A stretch of 64,000 nt of DNA, from positions 1-64,000 of the forward strand of contig CANQUJ010000003.1 of NCBI GenBank assembly GCA_947627005.1, written 5' to 3'. The notes under the pieces were generated by a model. It was not told the DNA's origin. It saw nothing but the letters and a program-made list of their open reading frames with translations, and searched no databases. Within the stretch, counting starts at the first letter, position 1. Each line of letters starts with the position of its first letter. The position numbers and the translations under genes were made by a program. This document shows, in pieces, positions 43,682 to 52,602 of the stretch. The DNA comes from an uncultured Clostridia bacterium (GTDB taxonomy: Bacteria > Bacillota > Clostridia > Oscillospirales > Ruminococcaceae).

Positions 43682-44086
43682 ATGATTAAGTTGATCACAG
43701 GTAAAAGAGGTTCGGGAAAGACCAAGATTCTTGTCGACCTCATCAAAGACGCCGCTAAAAACACCCGCGGCAACGTCGTCTGCATCGAAAAGGCAATGCA
43801 GCTAACCTATGACATCCCTTACAGCGTCCGTCTTGTTGACGTTGACAGCTACTGCATCGACAGCTACGAAAAGCTATACGGCTTCATCAGCGGCATGATC
43901 GCCGGTAACTACGACATTTCGGAGATTTTTGTTGACGGTATCCTTAAAATCGGCGGAAGAAACTATGAAAACCTCGGCGCGTTCTTCGATATGGTAGAAA
44001 AGATAACCTCGGAAATCGAAATAGTCTTCACCGTTTCCGAAGACGTAGAAAATCTGCCCGAAAGCGTCAAAAAGTTTATAAAATAA
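43682..44086 (+). CDS. Small P-loop ATPase-like protein, unknown function
   Basis: A 134-residue protein with a Walker A at the extreme N-terminus (ITGKRGSGKTKIL) and a possible Walker B (ISEIFVDGILKI, about residue 80). It has no further domain, so it would be a minimal RecA-like or kinase-like fold. I recall similar short proteins in clostridia but no function. AACGGAG lies before the ATG. Neighbours are pgi and yceD, with no informative link. Confidence 0.65.
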   Translation: MIKLITGKRGSGKTKILVDLIKDAAKNTRGNVVCIEKAMQLTYDIPYSVRLVDVDSYCIDSYEKLYGFISGMIAGNYDISEIFVDGILKIGGRNYENLGAFFDMVEKITSEIEIVFTVSEDVENLPESVKKFIK

Positions 44087-44109
44087 TTTCCCCGATTTTC
44101 AAAAAGATG

Positions 44110-44138
44110 TTGACAAGTCGGCTTTCAGGCGCTATAAT
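44110..44138 (+). promoter_or_regulatory. Promoter of the yceD-rpmF unit
   Basis: TTGACA (44110-44115), 17 bases, TATAAT (44133-44138): perfect consensus, about 26 bp before the GTG at 44164. Confidence 0.85.
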
Positions 44139-44163
44139 ATAGGTTGATATTCTGAGGTGTAAT

Positions 44164-44634
44164 GTGATTCTGCAACTTAAACGTCTCTTTGAACGGATCG
44201 GAGACCGGCAAGACCTCGACTGTATAATCCCTTTAGAGGAATTGAGGGAATACAGCGGCTGCAAATCAATAATAACGCCGATTTCGCTTAAGGGTCGGAT
44301 TCAAAACCGCGCCGGAATGGTTTCACTCGACTATTCCTGTAAGCTTACGGTCCGCCACCTTTGCGACAGATGTCTTGACGAATTTGATCGCGAATACCGC
44401 CTTGAATTCGAACACATTCTCGTTAAAGACGAAAGCTCCGTCGAAGACGAAAACGCGTTCCTTTGCCCGGGCGGGTCTCTCGATTTAAACGAGTTGGCTG
44501 TATCGGACTTTTTGGCCGAGATGCCTACAAAGGTTTTATGCCGCGAAGATTGCAAGGGTCTCTGCCCGGTATGCGGTAAAAACCTTAATCTCGGCTGCTG
44601 CGATTGCGGCGCCGATACCATCGGCAAAGAATAA
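44164..44634 (+). CDS. yceD: YceD/DUF177 family protein
   Basis: A 156-residue protein of the DUF177 family, which sits next to rpmF across bacteria and in plants is linked to 23S rRNA accumulation. Typical C-terminal Cys motifs: CDRCLDEF in the middle and LCREDCKGLCPVCGKNLNLGCCDCG near the end. GTG start with GAGGTGTAAT upstream. The gene is directly followed by rpmF (30 nt gap), the conserved arrangement. Confidence 0.9.
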   Translation: MILQLKRLFERIGDRQDLDCIIPLEELREYSGCKSIITPISLKGRIQNRAGMVSLDYSCKLTVRHLCDRCLDEFDREYRLEFEHILVKDESSVEDENAFLCPGGSLDLNELAVSDFLAEMPTKVLCREDCKGLCPVCGKNLNLGCCDCGADTIGKE

Positions 44635-44664
44635 TGATTTTCAATCGAATAGGAGGTGCTGAAA

Positions 44665-44847
44665 ATGGCAGTACCTAAGAGAAAAGTCTCAAGGTCAAGA
44701 AGAGACAAAAGGCGTTCGGCCGTCTGGAAGCTCGACGCTCCCGCGCTTTCGAGATGCTCCAACTGCGGCGCGCTCACCTCTCCCCACAAGGTATGTTCCA
44801 ACTGCGGATTCTACAAGGGCGTAGAGGTTATCCACAAAGAAGCTTGA
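44665..44847 (+). CDS. rpmF: 50S ribosomal protein L32
   Basis: A 60-residue L32, beginning MAVPKRKVSRSRRDKRRS. Two CxxC pairs (CSNCGALTSPHKVCSNCG) make this the zinc-binding form. The start is ATG 44665, nine bases after AGGAGG; three codons upstream in frame overlap the ribosome site. Follows yceD. Confidence 0.97.
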   Translation: MAVPKRKVSRSRRDKRRSAVWKLDAPALSRCSNCGALTSPHKVCSNCGFYKGVEVIHKEA

Positions 44848-44931
44848 TTCTTCTTCAAAATACAGGGAAGGAGCTCCGGCCCTTCTCTGTTTTTTTGAAT
44901 TTTAAATCACTTGAAAGGAAGGTAGACGAAC

Positions 44932-46266
44932 ATGGCGTTGCCGGTTGTAGCCGTAGTCGGAAGACCCAACGTCGGCAAATCCACCCTATTCAACAGGCTT
45001 ATCGGCCAGCGGCTTTCGATAGTAGACGACGCCCCCGGCGTCACCCGCGACAGGATATATTCCAAATGCGAGTGGGCGGGAAGAGAGTTTATGCTCGTCG
45101 ACACCGGCGGAATCGAGCCGAAGACCGACGACAAAATTCTTCTTCAGATGCGGCGGCAGGCGCAGATCGCGATAGACAGCGCCTCGGTCATCGTTTTGGT
45201 GACCGACCTTAAGTGCGGGGTCACCGCGAGCGACTACGACGTCGCCTCTATGCTTCAAAAATCCTCAAAACCGATAGTTTTGTGCGTTAATAAATGCGAC
45301 CGCCCCGGCAACCCCGACCCGGACTTTTACGAATTTTATAACCTCGGCCTCGGCGACCCGATAGAAGTCAGCTCGGTCCACGGCTACGGCACCGGCGACC
45401 TTTTGGACAGGGTGGTCGAATATCTGCCAGAGCAGCAAGAGGGCGAAAGCGACGAGGGCGGCATCAAAGTCGCGGTGATCGGAAAGCCGAACGTCGGCAA
45501 ATCCTCGCTTATAAATGCCGTCTCGGGCGAAGAAAGGGCGATAGTTACCGACATCGCCGGGACCACCCGCGACTCTACCGACACAATCGTTGAAAATTCC
45601 TTCGGAAGGTTTACCTTTATCGACACCGCGGGGATCCGCAGGAAATCTAAGGTCTACGAAGATCTTGAGCATTACAGCGTTCTGCGCTCGTATATGGCGG
45701 TCGACCGGGCAGACGTCGCGGTGATAGTCATCGACGCTTCGGTCGGCTTTACCGAGCAGGATTCAAAAGTCGCCGGATACGCCCACGAACAGGGCAAGGG
45801 CTGCGTTGTGGCGGTAAATAAATGGGATATAGTCGAAAAAGACAATAACACGATGAACGACTTCACCAAAGACCTTAAACAGAATCTGGGCTTTATGGAT
45901 TACGTTCCCTTCGTTTTTATCTCGGCGAAGACCGGCCAGCGCCTTAACAAGCTGTTCGAGCTTATCAACGCCGTATACGAAAACAATTCCTTAAGAATCC
46001 CCACCGGCCGGCTCAACGATATTCTTTCCTATGCGACCGAGCGGGTTCAGCCGCCTTCGGACAAGGGCAAGAGGCTTAAGATCTACTATATGACCCAGCC
46101 ATCCTCCAATCCGCCGACTTTTGTCGTCTTCGTCAATTCGGCCGACCTCTTCCACTTCAGCTACCGCCGATACCTCGAAAACCAGATTCGCGAGTTCTAC
46201 GGCGGGCTCGAGGGCACCCCGATACGTTTCACCGTTCGCGAGCGCGACAGAACCGACACCAAGTAG
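44932..46266 (+). CDS. der: GTPase Der (EngA)
   Basis: A 444-residue tandem GTPase needed for 50S assembly. First G domain: VVGRPNVGKSTLFN, DAPGVTRDR, DTGG and NKCD. Second: VIGKPNVGKSSLIN, DIAGTTRDS, DTAG and NKWD; then the C-terminal KH-like domain (PPTFVVFVNSADLFHFSYRRYLENQIREFY). Full length. Good GAAAGGAAGG site upstream. PlsY and GpsA follow, the usual clostridial order. Confidence 0.98.
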   Translation: MALPVVAVVGRPNVGKSTLFNRLIGQRLSIVDDAPGVTRDRIYSKCEWAGREFMLVDTGGIEPKTDDKILLQMRRQAQIAIDSASVIVLVTDLKCGVTASDYDVASMLQKSSKPIVLCVNKCDRPGNPDPDFYEFYNLGLGDPIEVSSVHGYGTGDLLDRVVEYLPEQQEGESDEGGIKVAVIGKPNVGKSSLINAVSGEERAIVTDIAGTTRDSTDTIVENSFGRFTFIDTAGIRRKSKVYEDLEHYSVLRSYMAVDRADVAVIVIDASVGFTEQDSKVAGYAHEQGKGCVVAVNKWDIVEKDNNTMNDFTKDLKQNLGFMDYVPFVFISAKTGQRLNKLFELINAVYENNSLRIPTGRLNDILSYATERVQPPSDKGKRLKIYYMTQPSSNPPTFVVFVNSADLFHFSYRRYLENQIREFYGGLEGTPIRFTVRERDRTDTK

Positions 46267-46284
46267 CGAAAGGAAGTTTTCACC

Positions 46285-46965
46285 ACGGTTATAACAGCTT
46301 TGGCGGCGATTTTCGTCGCCTCATACCTCATCGGAAGCTTAAATTCCGCAATTTTGGTAACATATCTTATAAAACATAAGGACATTCGCGACTACGGAAG
46401 CTTTAACGCCGGCCTTACCAACGTATACCGCTGCTTCGGCGTTTTCACCGCTGCGACGACCCTTTTGGCTGATCTTTTAAAGGGCGTTGTCGTTATCTTC
46501 GGAACGAAGCTCGCGCTTAGGCTTGAAATATTCTCCGGCCTTAAAATAGACGCGCTCTCGGTCTGTATGATTTCGGCGCTGTTCGCGGTAGTCGGCCATT
46601 GCTACCCGGTCTTTTATAAATTCAAAGGCGGAAAGGGTATACTCGTCGCCGCGGTGTGTATGCTTTTGACCGACCCGACGGTCTTTCTTTTCGAGCTGAT
46701 TCTTTTCGTTCTGATGGTCGCGACGACAAAATATATCTCAATCGGCTCGATGGCCGCCTGCGTTGGGTACCCTGTGTTCACCCTTATCTGGCAATATGCC
46801 GCGAACGCTTTTTTCGGCGGAAACTACGAAAATATCGGGCTTCACGTTTTGATAACCCTGCCGATGTTTATGATATGCTTCTTCAGGCATTTCAGCAATA
46901 TTCAACACCTTTGGAGCGGCGAAGAAAAGAAATTCTACCTTCATAAAAAGGGCGAGGACGAATAG
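46285..46965 (+). CDS. plsY: Glycerol-3-phosphate acyltransferase PlsY
   Basis: About 221-226 residues with several TM helices. Family blocks: SYLIGSLNSAILVTYL, DIRDYGSFNAGLTNVYR, LLADLLKGVVVIF, GHCYPVFYKFKGGKGI. PlsY moves the acyl group from acyl-phosphate to glycerol 3-phosphate at the membrane. The start is unclear: the ribosome site (AAAGGAAG, 46269-46276) is best spaced for an ACG at 46285 (46285 is used here), whereas the nearest usual start, TTG 46300, lies 24 nt from it. Confidence 0.88.
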   Translation, partial: TVITALAAIFVASYLIGSLNSAILVTYLIKHKDIRDYGSFNAGLTNVYRCFGVFTAATTLLADLLKGVVVIFGTKLALRLEIFSGLKIDALSVCMISALFAVVGHCYPVFYKFKGGKGILVAAVCMLLTDPTVFLFELILFVLMVATTKYISIGSMAACVGYPVFTLIWQYAANAFFGGNYENIGLHVLITLPMFMICFFRHFSNIQHLWSGEEKKFYLHKKGEDE

Positions 46966-46976
46966 GAGGCGCTAAG

Positions 46977-47960
46977 ATGATAAAAATTACCATTCTCGGC
47001 TCGGGGGGCTGGGGGCTTGCGCTCGCCTGCACCTGCGACCGCCTCGGTCATAAGGTCACCGTATGGAGCGCCTTTTCTGACGAGATCGAGGCAATAAAGC
47101 GCACCGGCGAGCTTAAGGCGAAGCTCCCCGGGGTTCGGATACCGAAGACCGTCGACCTTACGACGGATATTTCCTGCGCGAGCGGCGCGGATATAGTTTT
47201 GGTCGGTATCCCTTCGGCGTTCGTCCGCTCGGTCTGCGAGCAGGCGAAGCCGTATGTCGACGAAAACACCGTTTTGGTGAGCACCGCCAAGGGTCTCGAA
47301 GGCGATTCTTTCAAGCGAATGAGCGAGATCATAAGCGAGGTCTTCCCTAAAAATAAAATCGTCGTGATGAGCGGCCCTTCCCATGCCGAAGAGCTTGGGC
47401 GGGGGATACCCACCGCAGTCGCGGTCGCCTCGTATGACCGAGAGGCGGCTGAATACGTTCAGCGCGCTTTTTCGGACAATACCCTGCGTCTTTATGTAAA
47501 CGACGACGTTATCGGCTGCGAGATCGGCGGCGCGGTAAAAAACGTTATCGCGCTTTGCTGCGGGGTCACCGAGGGCCTCGGCCTCGGGGACAATACAAAG
47601 GCCGCCCTTATAACCCGCGGGCTTTCCGAAATAACCCGCCTCGGAACCGCTCTCGGCGGCAAGAAAGAGACTTTTTCCGGCCTCGCCGGCCTCGGCGACC
47701 TTGTGGTCACCTGCACGAGCATACATTCGCGCAACTACCGCGCCGGGGTTTTGATCGGCAAGGGGATCGACCCGGAGGAAGCGGTCAGGCAGGTGGGAAC
47801 CGTCGAGGGCTACGCCTGCGCCAAGGCGACGCTTAGGCTCGCCAAAAGCCTCGGGGTGAGCATGCCGATAACCGAAGAGATCAACGAGATTCTCTTTTTG
47901 GGCCAGCCCGCCGCGCAGGGGATAACCGACCTTATGAGCCGCCCCGCCGGAGCGGAATGA
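46977..47960 (+). CDS. gpsA: Glycerol-3-phosphate dehydrogenase [NAD(P)+]
   Basis: A 327-residue GpsA reducing dihydroxyacetone phosphate to sn-glycerol 3-phosphate, the PlsY substrate. N-terminal ITILGSGGWGLALACTC nucleotide motif, STAKGLE, SGPSHAEELGRG, GGAVKNVIALCCGVTEGLGLGDN with the catalytic Lys, and GLGDLVVTCTS. AGGAGGCG precedes the ATG, 11 nt after plsY. A terminator follows. Confidence 0.97.
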   Translation: MIKITILGSGGWGLALACTCDRLGHKVTVWSAFSDEIEAIKRTGELKAKLPGVRIPKTVDLTTDISCASGADIVLVGIPSAFVRSVCEQAKPYVDENTVLVSTAKGLEGDSFKRMSEIISEVFPKNKIVVMSGPSHAEELGRGIPTAVAVASYDREAAEYVQRAFSDNTLRLYVNDDVIGCEIGGAVKNVIALCCGVTEGLGLGDNTKAALITRGLSEITRLGTALGGKKETFSGLAGLGDLVVTCTSIHSRNYRAGVLIGKGIDPEEAVRQVGTVEGYACAKATLRLAKSLGVSMPITEEINEILFLGQPAAQGITDLMSRPAGAE

Positions 47961-47988
47961 AATTTCCGTCGAATTTTATTGATTTTTT

Positions 47989-48021
47989 TGCCCGGGCTTC
48001 GGTTCGGGCATAATTTTTTTT
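47989..48021 (+). terminator. Terminator after gpsA
   Basis: TGCCCG (47989-47994) and CGGGCA (48005-48010) with an internal loop, followed by TAA and eight T (48014-48021). Ends the yceD-to-gpsA unit. Confidence 0.75.
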
Positions 48022-48029
48022 AATATCTC

Positions 48030-48058
48030 TTTACTTTTTTTAGTTTTTAGTGTATGAT
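48030..48058 (+). promoter_or_regulatory. Promoter of the HTH-UMP kinase gene
   Basis: TTTACT (48030-48035), 17 bases, TATGAT (48053-48058), about 39 bp upstream of ATG 48097. Confidence 0.55.
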
Positions 48059-48096
48059 ATTTGTATAAGAATTTTAAAAGAAAAGGGGCTTTTTTA

Positions 48097-49152
48097 ATGA
48101 CCAAGAAGGAAATCAACGCAATAGTCGAAGGAAAAGGCAACAAAAGCGCCAAAATGCGCGCTCTGTATAACGGCGGGGTAAGCGTTAAAGAAATCGCGAA
48201 GCTGCTCGGAGTTCACTACAGCTTTGCGTATAACGTTATAAACAAAGACCAGAAAAAGATCGGCAAAAAGGTCGCGACTTCCCGCGGGAGCAACTCTAAA
48301 AAGGCCAAGATAGCAGAGCTTGCCGCAAAGGGGTATACCAACCGCGAGATTGCGGACGAGATCGGCGCCTCTTATAACTATGTTTTTAAGATCAGAAAAG
48401 ACGAGGGCCTCCCGAAGGCCGAAAGAAGATCAAAAAGGGTCGCCGAGGTTCCGGTATATAAAAGGGTGCTTTTAAAGCTCAGCGGCGAATCCCTTGCCGG
48501 GAATAAAGATTCCGGCCTTGATTTCGACGTCATAACCGATATCTGCCGCGGCATCAAAAAGGCTTACGACGCCGGGATCGAGATCGGCATCGTAGTCGGC
48601 GGGGGGAACTTCTGGCGCGGCCGCTCTTCGGGGACTATGGACAGGACCCGGGCCGACCATATCGGAATGCTCGCCACGGCGATGAACGCCCTTGCGGTGG
48701 CCGACGTTTTGGAGTCTATGGGAGTTGACGTCAGGGTCCAGACCTCTATCTTTATGCAGCAGGTCGCCGAGCCGTATATCCGCAACCGCGCGATAAGGCA
48801 CCTTGAAAAGGGCAGGGTGGTCATCTTCGGCTGCGGGACCGGAAGCCCCTTCTTCTCGACCGACACCGCCTCAAGCCTTAGAGCGGCAGAGATTGAGGCC
48901 GACGTCATGCTTAAGGCGACTATGGTCGATGGCGTATACGACAAAGACCCGCATAAGCACGACGACGCCGTTAAGTATGACACTTTGAAGCTTGACGACG
49001 TATTGACCCAGCACCTCGGCGTTATGGATTCCACCGCCGCCGCGATGTGCGCCGACAATTCGATTCCGATAATCGTCTTCTCGATCGAGGACCCGGACAA
49101 TATCTATAAAGCCTGCATGGGCGAAAGCGTAGGAACTCTTGTAAAAGTTTGA
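48097..49152 (+). CDS. pyrH: UMP kinase with two N-terminal helix-turn-helix units
   Basis: A 351-residue protein. Residues 120-351 are a complete UMP kinase ([73 protein letters not shown]), which makes UDP from UMP. Residues 1-115 are extra: two similar HTH-like units, [20 protein letters not shown] (about 17-49) and [20 protein letters not shown] (about 68-99), with basic linkers. There is no ATG, GTG or TTG start at the domain junction, so this is one polypeptide. UMP kinase is known to act in carAB repression in E. coli; direct DNA binding here is inference. Frr follows. Confidence 0.93.
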   Translation: MTKKEINAIVEGKGNKSAKMRALYNGGVSVKEIAKLLGVHYSFAYNVINKDQKKIGKKVATSRGSNSKKAKIAELAAKGYTNREIADEIGASYNYVFKIRKDEGLPKAERRSKRVAEVPVYKRVLLKLSGESLAGNKDSGLDFDVITDICRGIKKAYDAGIEIGIVVGGGNFWRGRSSGTMDRTRADHIGMLATAMNALAVADVLESMGVDVRVQTSIFMQQVAEPYIRNRAIRHLEKGRVVIFGCGTGSPFFSTDTASSLRAAEIEADVMLKATMVDGVYDKDPHKHDDAVKYDTLKLDDVLTQHLGVMDSTAAAMCADNSIPIIVFSIEDPDNIYKACMGESVGTLVKV

Positions 49153-49187
49153 CTTAAAATATTAACACACCGAAAGGAGCGCTTAAA

Positions 49188-49742
49188 ATGAAAGACGTAC
49201 TGAACAACGCAAAGGAAAGAATGGAGAAGACCATGAAGGTCTTAGGATCGGACTTTGCCGCGATCCGCGCCGGAAGGGCCAACCCCGCGGTATTGGACCG
49301 CATAACGGTCGACTACTACGGAACTCCGACCCCTATCCAACAGATGGCCGCCGTCTCGGTATCCGACGCACGAATTCTCGTTATCCAGCCGTGGGACAAG
49401 TCTTCGCTTAAATCCATCGAAAAGGCCATTCAGGCGAGCGACCTCGGAATCAACCCCGCCAACGACGGCTCGGTTATTAGGCTCACCTTCCCGCAGCTTA
49501 CCGAAGAGCGCCGCAAAGAGCTTTCAAAAGACATCAAGAAGCTCGGCGAAGAGGCCAAAGTCGCCATTCGTTCGATAAGGCGCGACGCCAACGATAAGAT
49601 CAAAACCATGAAGAAAAACGGCGATCTTACCGAAGACGACGTAAAGCTCTTTGATAAAGACATTCAAAAGCTTACCGACAAATACATCGAAAACGTAGAC
49701 GGCGCCGTAGCTGCCAAAGAAAAAGAGATTATGACCGTTTGA
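49188..49742 (+). CDS. frr: Ribosome recycling factor
   Basis: A 184-residue RRF, splitting post-termination ribosomes with EF-G. Visible: [46 protein letters not shown]-type [14 protein letters not shown] and the long coiled C-terminal helix ([26 protein letters not shown]). It follows the UMP kinase gene, the standard order, with GAAAGGAG as ribosome site. Confidence 0.98.
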   Translation: MKDVLNNAKERMEKTMKVLGSDFAAIRAGRANPAVLDRITVDYYGTPTPIQQMAAVSVSDARILVIQPWDKSSLKSIEKAIQASDLGINPANDGSVIRLTFPQLTEERRKELSKDIKKLGEEAKVAIRSIRRDANDKIKTMKKNGDLTEDDVKLFDKDIQKLTDKYIENVDGAVAAKEKEIMTV

Positions 49743-49774
49743 TTTTCTTCGGCGGCTGCCCGATATCAGCTTCG

Positions 49775-49798
49775 ACAGCCCCTTTCCGGGGGCTGTTT
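49775..49798 (+). terminator. Weak hairpin after frr
   Basis: ACAGCCCC (49775-49782) with GGGGCTGT (49789-49796) and only TTT after it. May act as a partial terminator; the genes downstream could also be read through from the pyrH promoter. Confidence 0.45.
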
Positions 49799-49842
49799 GA
49801 AGTATCCGAACATATTTTTTTAAATAATAAGGAGCGTGCCGT

Positions 49843-50565
49843 ATGGCAGCAGACAAAAACGGCGATATAAATTTGCCGCGCCATATCGCTTTTATAATGG
49901 ACGGCAACGGAAGATGGGCCAAAAAGCGCGGACTTCCCCGAACCGCCGGCCATAAAGAGGGCGCGAAAACCCTAAGGCGGCTTATCCGGGATATAGACTC
50001 CGCCGGAATCGAATACGCAACCTTCTACGCGTTTTCAACCGAAAACTGGAAGCGCTCCGATGAGGAGGTCTCGGCGCTTATGAAGCTTTTGGAGGACAAT
50101 CTCGACGACCTCGTAAACTATGAGAACGAGAACATTCGGCTTAGGTTTATCGGCGGAAGAGAGCGGCTCTCTAAGGTCTTGCAGGATAAAATGGCCGAGG
50201 CCGAGCGCCGATCGAAAGACAGAACCGGGCTTACCGTCACCCTCGCGATAAACTACGGCGGGCGGGACGATATTCTTCGCGCGGCAAAAAAGTCCGCCGA
50301 GCTTATAAATAAAGGCTTTCTCTCGCCCGATTCTTTGACCGAAGAGACCTTTGAATCCCTTTTGATGACCGAAGACATCCCGCCCGTAGACCTTATGGTA
50401 AGAACCGGCGGCGAGCTTAGGATATCAAACTTTTTGATATGGCAGTCGGCGTACGCCGAGCTTTATTTTACCGACGTCCTTTGGTGCGACTTCGGAAAAA
50501 AAGACCTTGATAAGGCGATAGGCGAGTTTTCAAAGAGAAACCGCAGATTCGGAGACGCAAAATGA
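49843..50565 (+). CDS. uppS: Undecaprenyl diphosphate synthase (UppS)
   Basis: A 240-residue cis-prenyltransferase making the C55 lipid carrier. HIAFIMDGNGRWAKKRGLPRTAGHKEGAKTL at the N-terminus, YATFYAFSTENWKRSDEEV and the late DLMVRTGGELRISNFLIWQSAYAELYFTDVLWCDFG are all typical. AAGGAGCG precedes the ATG. Overlaps cdsA by 4 nt (ATGA). Confidence 0.97.
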   Translation: MAADKNGDINLPRHIAFIMDGNGRWAKKRGLPRTAGHKEGAKTLRRLIRDIDSAGIEYATFYAFSTENWKRSDEEVSALMKLLEDNLDDLVNYENENIRLRFIGGRERLSKVLQDKMAEAERRSKDRTGLTVTLAINYGGRDDILRAAKKSAELINKGFLSPDSLTEETFESLLMTEDIPPVDLMVRTGGELRISNFLIWQSAYAELYFTDVLWCDFGKKDLDKAIGEFSKRNRRFGDAK

Positions 50566-51437
50566 AGACGAGAATAATTTCCGGCGCGGTCGCGCTCCTG
50601 CTTTTGGTGATAATCATTTTACTGCGCGAAACTGTTTTGTTCAACATCGGCTTCGGGCTTATCGCCGCGCTGATGGTTTACGAGCTCTTTAAGGCCGAAA
50701 AGCTTGAAAAAGAATATGTTTTGGCCGCAATAAGCGCGCTTTTCGCGCTTTTGTCCCCGCTGATACCTTATTTCGTTCCATTCCCGGAAGAGGGCGGGCT
50801 TTCGGGCTATGAAGCCCTTTCGCGCTTGGCCGTTCCGTATATTGCCGCCGCTTTTGCATATATTGTAATTGCAACCGCGCTGCTGCTTGTTCGTCACTCA
50901 AAAATCCCGGCAGGGGGGTTCTATACCTGCGCTTCCTATACCGTTTTGATCTCGGTCTGCATGTGCTCCCTCTGCGGGATAGTCAAAATTTTCGGCAAAG
51001 AGTCGGTCGTCTACCTCGCGTTCGCGTTTATGGGCGCTTGGATAGCCGATAGCGGCGCTTATTTCGCCGGGACTTTCTTCGGAAAGCACAAGCTCTGCCC
51101 GACTATATCCCCGAAAAAGACGGTAGAGGGACTTGTCGGCGGAATTTTGACAAACGCGCTCGCGTTCGCGCTTTTGGCCTTCTTTGCGAATAAGGGCCTC
51201 GTCTCTGCGCGGCTCGGGGTTATCGCCTTTGCGATAATCGGCTGCGTTTGCGCGCTTTTGGGCCTTTTGGGGGACCTTACCGCCTCGCTTATAAAGCGCG
51301 AGTGCGGTATCAAAGACTTCGGCAACATAATGCCGGGGCACGGCGGCGCGATGGACCGCTTCGACAGCGTGGTATATATCGCTCCGTTTATGCTCTTTAT
51401 GCTTACAATCGGCGCGAAAGCGGTGATGGCGGTATGA
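50562..51437 (+). CDS. cdsA: Phosphatidate cytidylyltransferase
   Basis: A 291-residue multi-spanning CDP-diglyceride synthase. About eight TM helices and the C-terminal signature (LLGDLTASLIKRECGIKDFGNIMPGHGGAMDRFDSVVYIAP) with the metal-binding Asp residues, plus the earlier KTVEGLVGG. It joins CTP and phosphatidate at the membrane. Overlaps uppS and dxr by 4 nt on each side, so translation is likely coupled. Confidence 0.96.
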   Translation: MKTRIISGAVALLLLVIIILLRETVLFNIGFGLIAALMVYELFKAEKLEKEYVLAAISALFALLSPLIPYFVPFPEEGGLSGYEALSRLAVPYIAAAFAYIVIATALLLVRHSKIPAGGFYTCASYTVLISVCMCSLCGIVKIFGKESVVYLAFAFMGAWIADSGAYFAGTFFGKHKLCPTISPKKTVEGLVGGILTNALAFALLAFFANKGLVSARLGVIAFAIIGCVCALLGLLGDLTASLIKRECGIKDFGNIMPGHGGAMDRFDSVVYIAPFMLFMLTIGAKAVMAV

Positions 51438-52582
51438 AAAATATATCCGTTTTGGGCTCGACCGGCGCGATCGGCGTTCAGGCGCTCGACGTTATAAAAA
51501 AGCGCGGCTATAAGGTCTCGGCCCTCGCCGCAAAATCGAATGTCGAAAAGCTCGCCGAGCAGGCAAAGGAATTTCGCCCGAAATATCTTTGCATATACGA
51601 CGAATCTAAGGCGGATTCCCTTAAAAATCTCGTCGGAAGCGAGTTTGAAATTCTCACCGGAATGGACGGACTCTGTAAAGTCGCAAGCCTTGACGAAGCC
51701 GATCTCGTCCTAAACGGCGTTGTCGGAACCATCGGCCTTAGGCCGACTTTGGCCGCGATAGAGGCCGGAAAAGACCTTGCTCTCGCTAATAAAGAGGCCC
51801 TCGTCGCCGGCGGCGATTTGGTCATGGGCGCGGTAAGGCGTAAAGGAATAAACCTTTACCCGGTCGACAGCGAACATTCCGCAATCTTTCAGTGTTTACA
51901 GGGCTCGCGGCGCAAGGATCTCAAAAAAATCCTGCTGACTGCCTCGGGCGGGCCTTTCTTCGGCAAAAGCCGCGAGGATATGCGCGGGGTGACTGTCGAA
52001 CAGGCGCTCGCTCACCCGACATGGAAGATGGGCAAAAAGATCACCGTCGACTCGGCGACCCTTATGAATAAGGGCCTCGAATTTATCGAAGCTATGCGGC
52101 TTTTCGGCGTTTCGGCCGACGAGATCGAGATAGTTATCCACCGCGAAAGCGTTATCCATTCGGCCGTCGAATTTAAAGACGGCGCGGTCATCGCCCAGCT
52201 CGGCGTTCCGGATATGAGAATACCTATCCAATACGCGATAACCTATCCCGAGCGCTGCGAAAGCCCGACCAAGCCGCTTTCCCTCTTCGACTACGGCAGG
52301 CTTACCTTTTACAAGCCGGATTTTGAAGCGTTCGACTGCATTAAAACCGCGCTTCGGGCCGCCGCTCTCGGCGGGACCGCCCCAGCGACGGTAAGCGGCG
52401 CGGACGAAGTCGCGGTCGGCCTGTTTTTGGATAAAAAAATCGGATTTTTGGACATAGGCAGGCTTGTGAGCGGCGCGCTCGATTCCGCCGAAATCAAGCC
52501 GATATCGACCGTCGAAGACGTTGTCGGCGCGGTCGAGGCGGCGGGGAATTACGTTTTAAGCGCCTATAAAAGCGGCCTTTAA
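51434..52582 (+). CDS. dxr: 1-deoxy-D-xylulose 5-phosphate reductoisomerase
   Basis: A 382-residue Dxr, the committed MEP pathway step. The start ATG 51434 gives the NADPH motif ISVLGSTGAIGVQALDVI; an in-frame frame upstream lies inside cdsA and is discarded. Further blocks: LANKEALVAGGDLV, VDSEHSAIFQCLQG, LTASGGPFFG, HPTWKMGKKITVDSATLMNKGLE with metal and substrate residues. It overlaps cdsA by 4 nt. IspG follows two genes on. Confidence 0.97.
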   Translation: MKNISVLGSTGAIGVQALDVIKKRGYKVSALAAKSNVEKLAEQAKEFRPKYLCIYDESKADSLKNLVGSEFEILTGMDGLCKVASLDEADLVLNGVVGTIGLRPTLAAIEAGKDLALANKEALVAGGDLVMGAVRRKGINLYPVDSEHSAIFQCLQGSRRKDLKKILLTASGGPFFGKSREDMRGVTVEQALAHPTWKMGKKITVDSATLMNKGLEFIEAMRLFGVSADEIEIVIHRESVIHSAVEFKDGAVIAQLGVPDMRIPIQYAITYPERCESPTKPLSLFDYGRLTFYKPDFEAFDCIKTALRAAALGGTAPATVSGADEVAVGLFLDKKIGFLDIGRLVSGALDSAEIKPISTVEDVVGAVEAAGNYVLSAYKSGL

Positions 52583-52602
52583 GCCGGAAAAGGGGTAGTA
52601 AA

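Noticed and set aside
48454..49152. UMP kinase as a stand-alone gene starting at the domain boundary
   Set aside because: There is no ATG, GTG or TTG start near residue 118, and the ribosome site and promoter lie before the HTH part.
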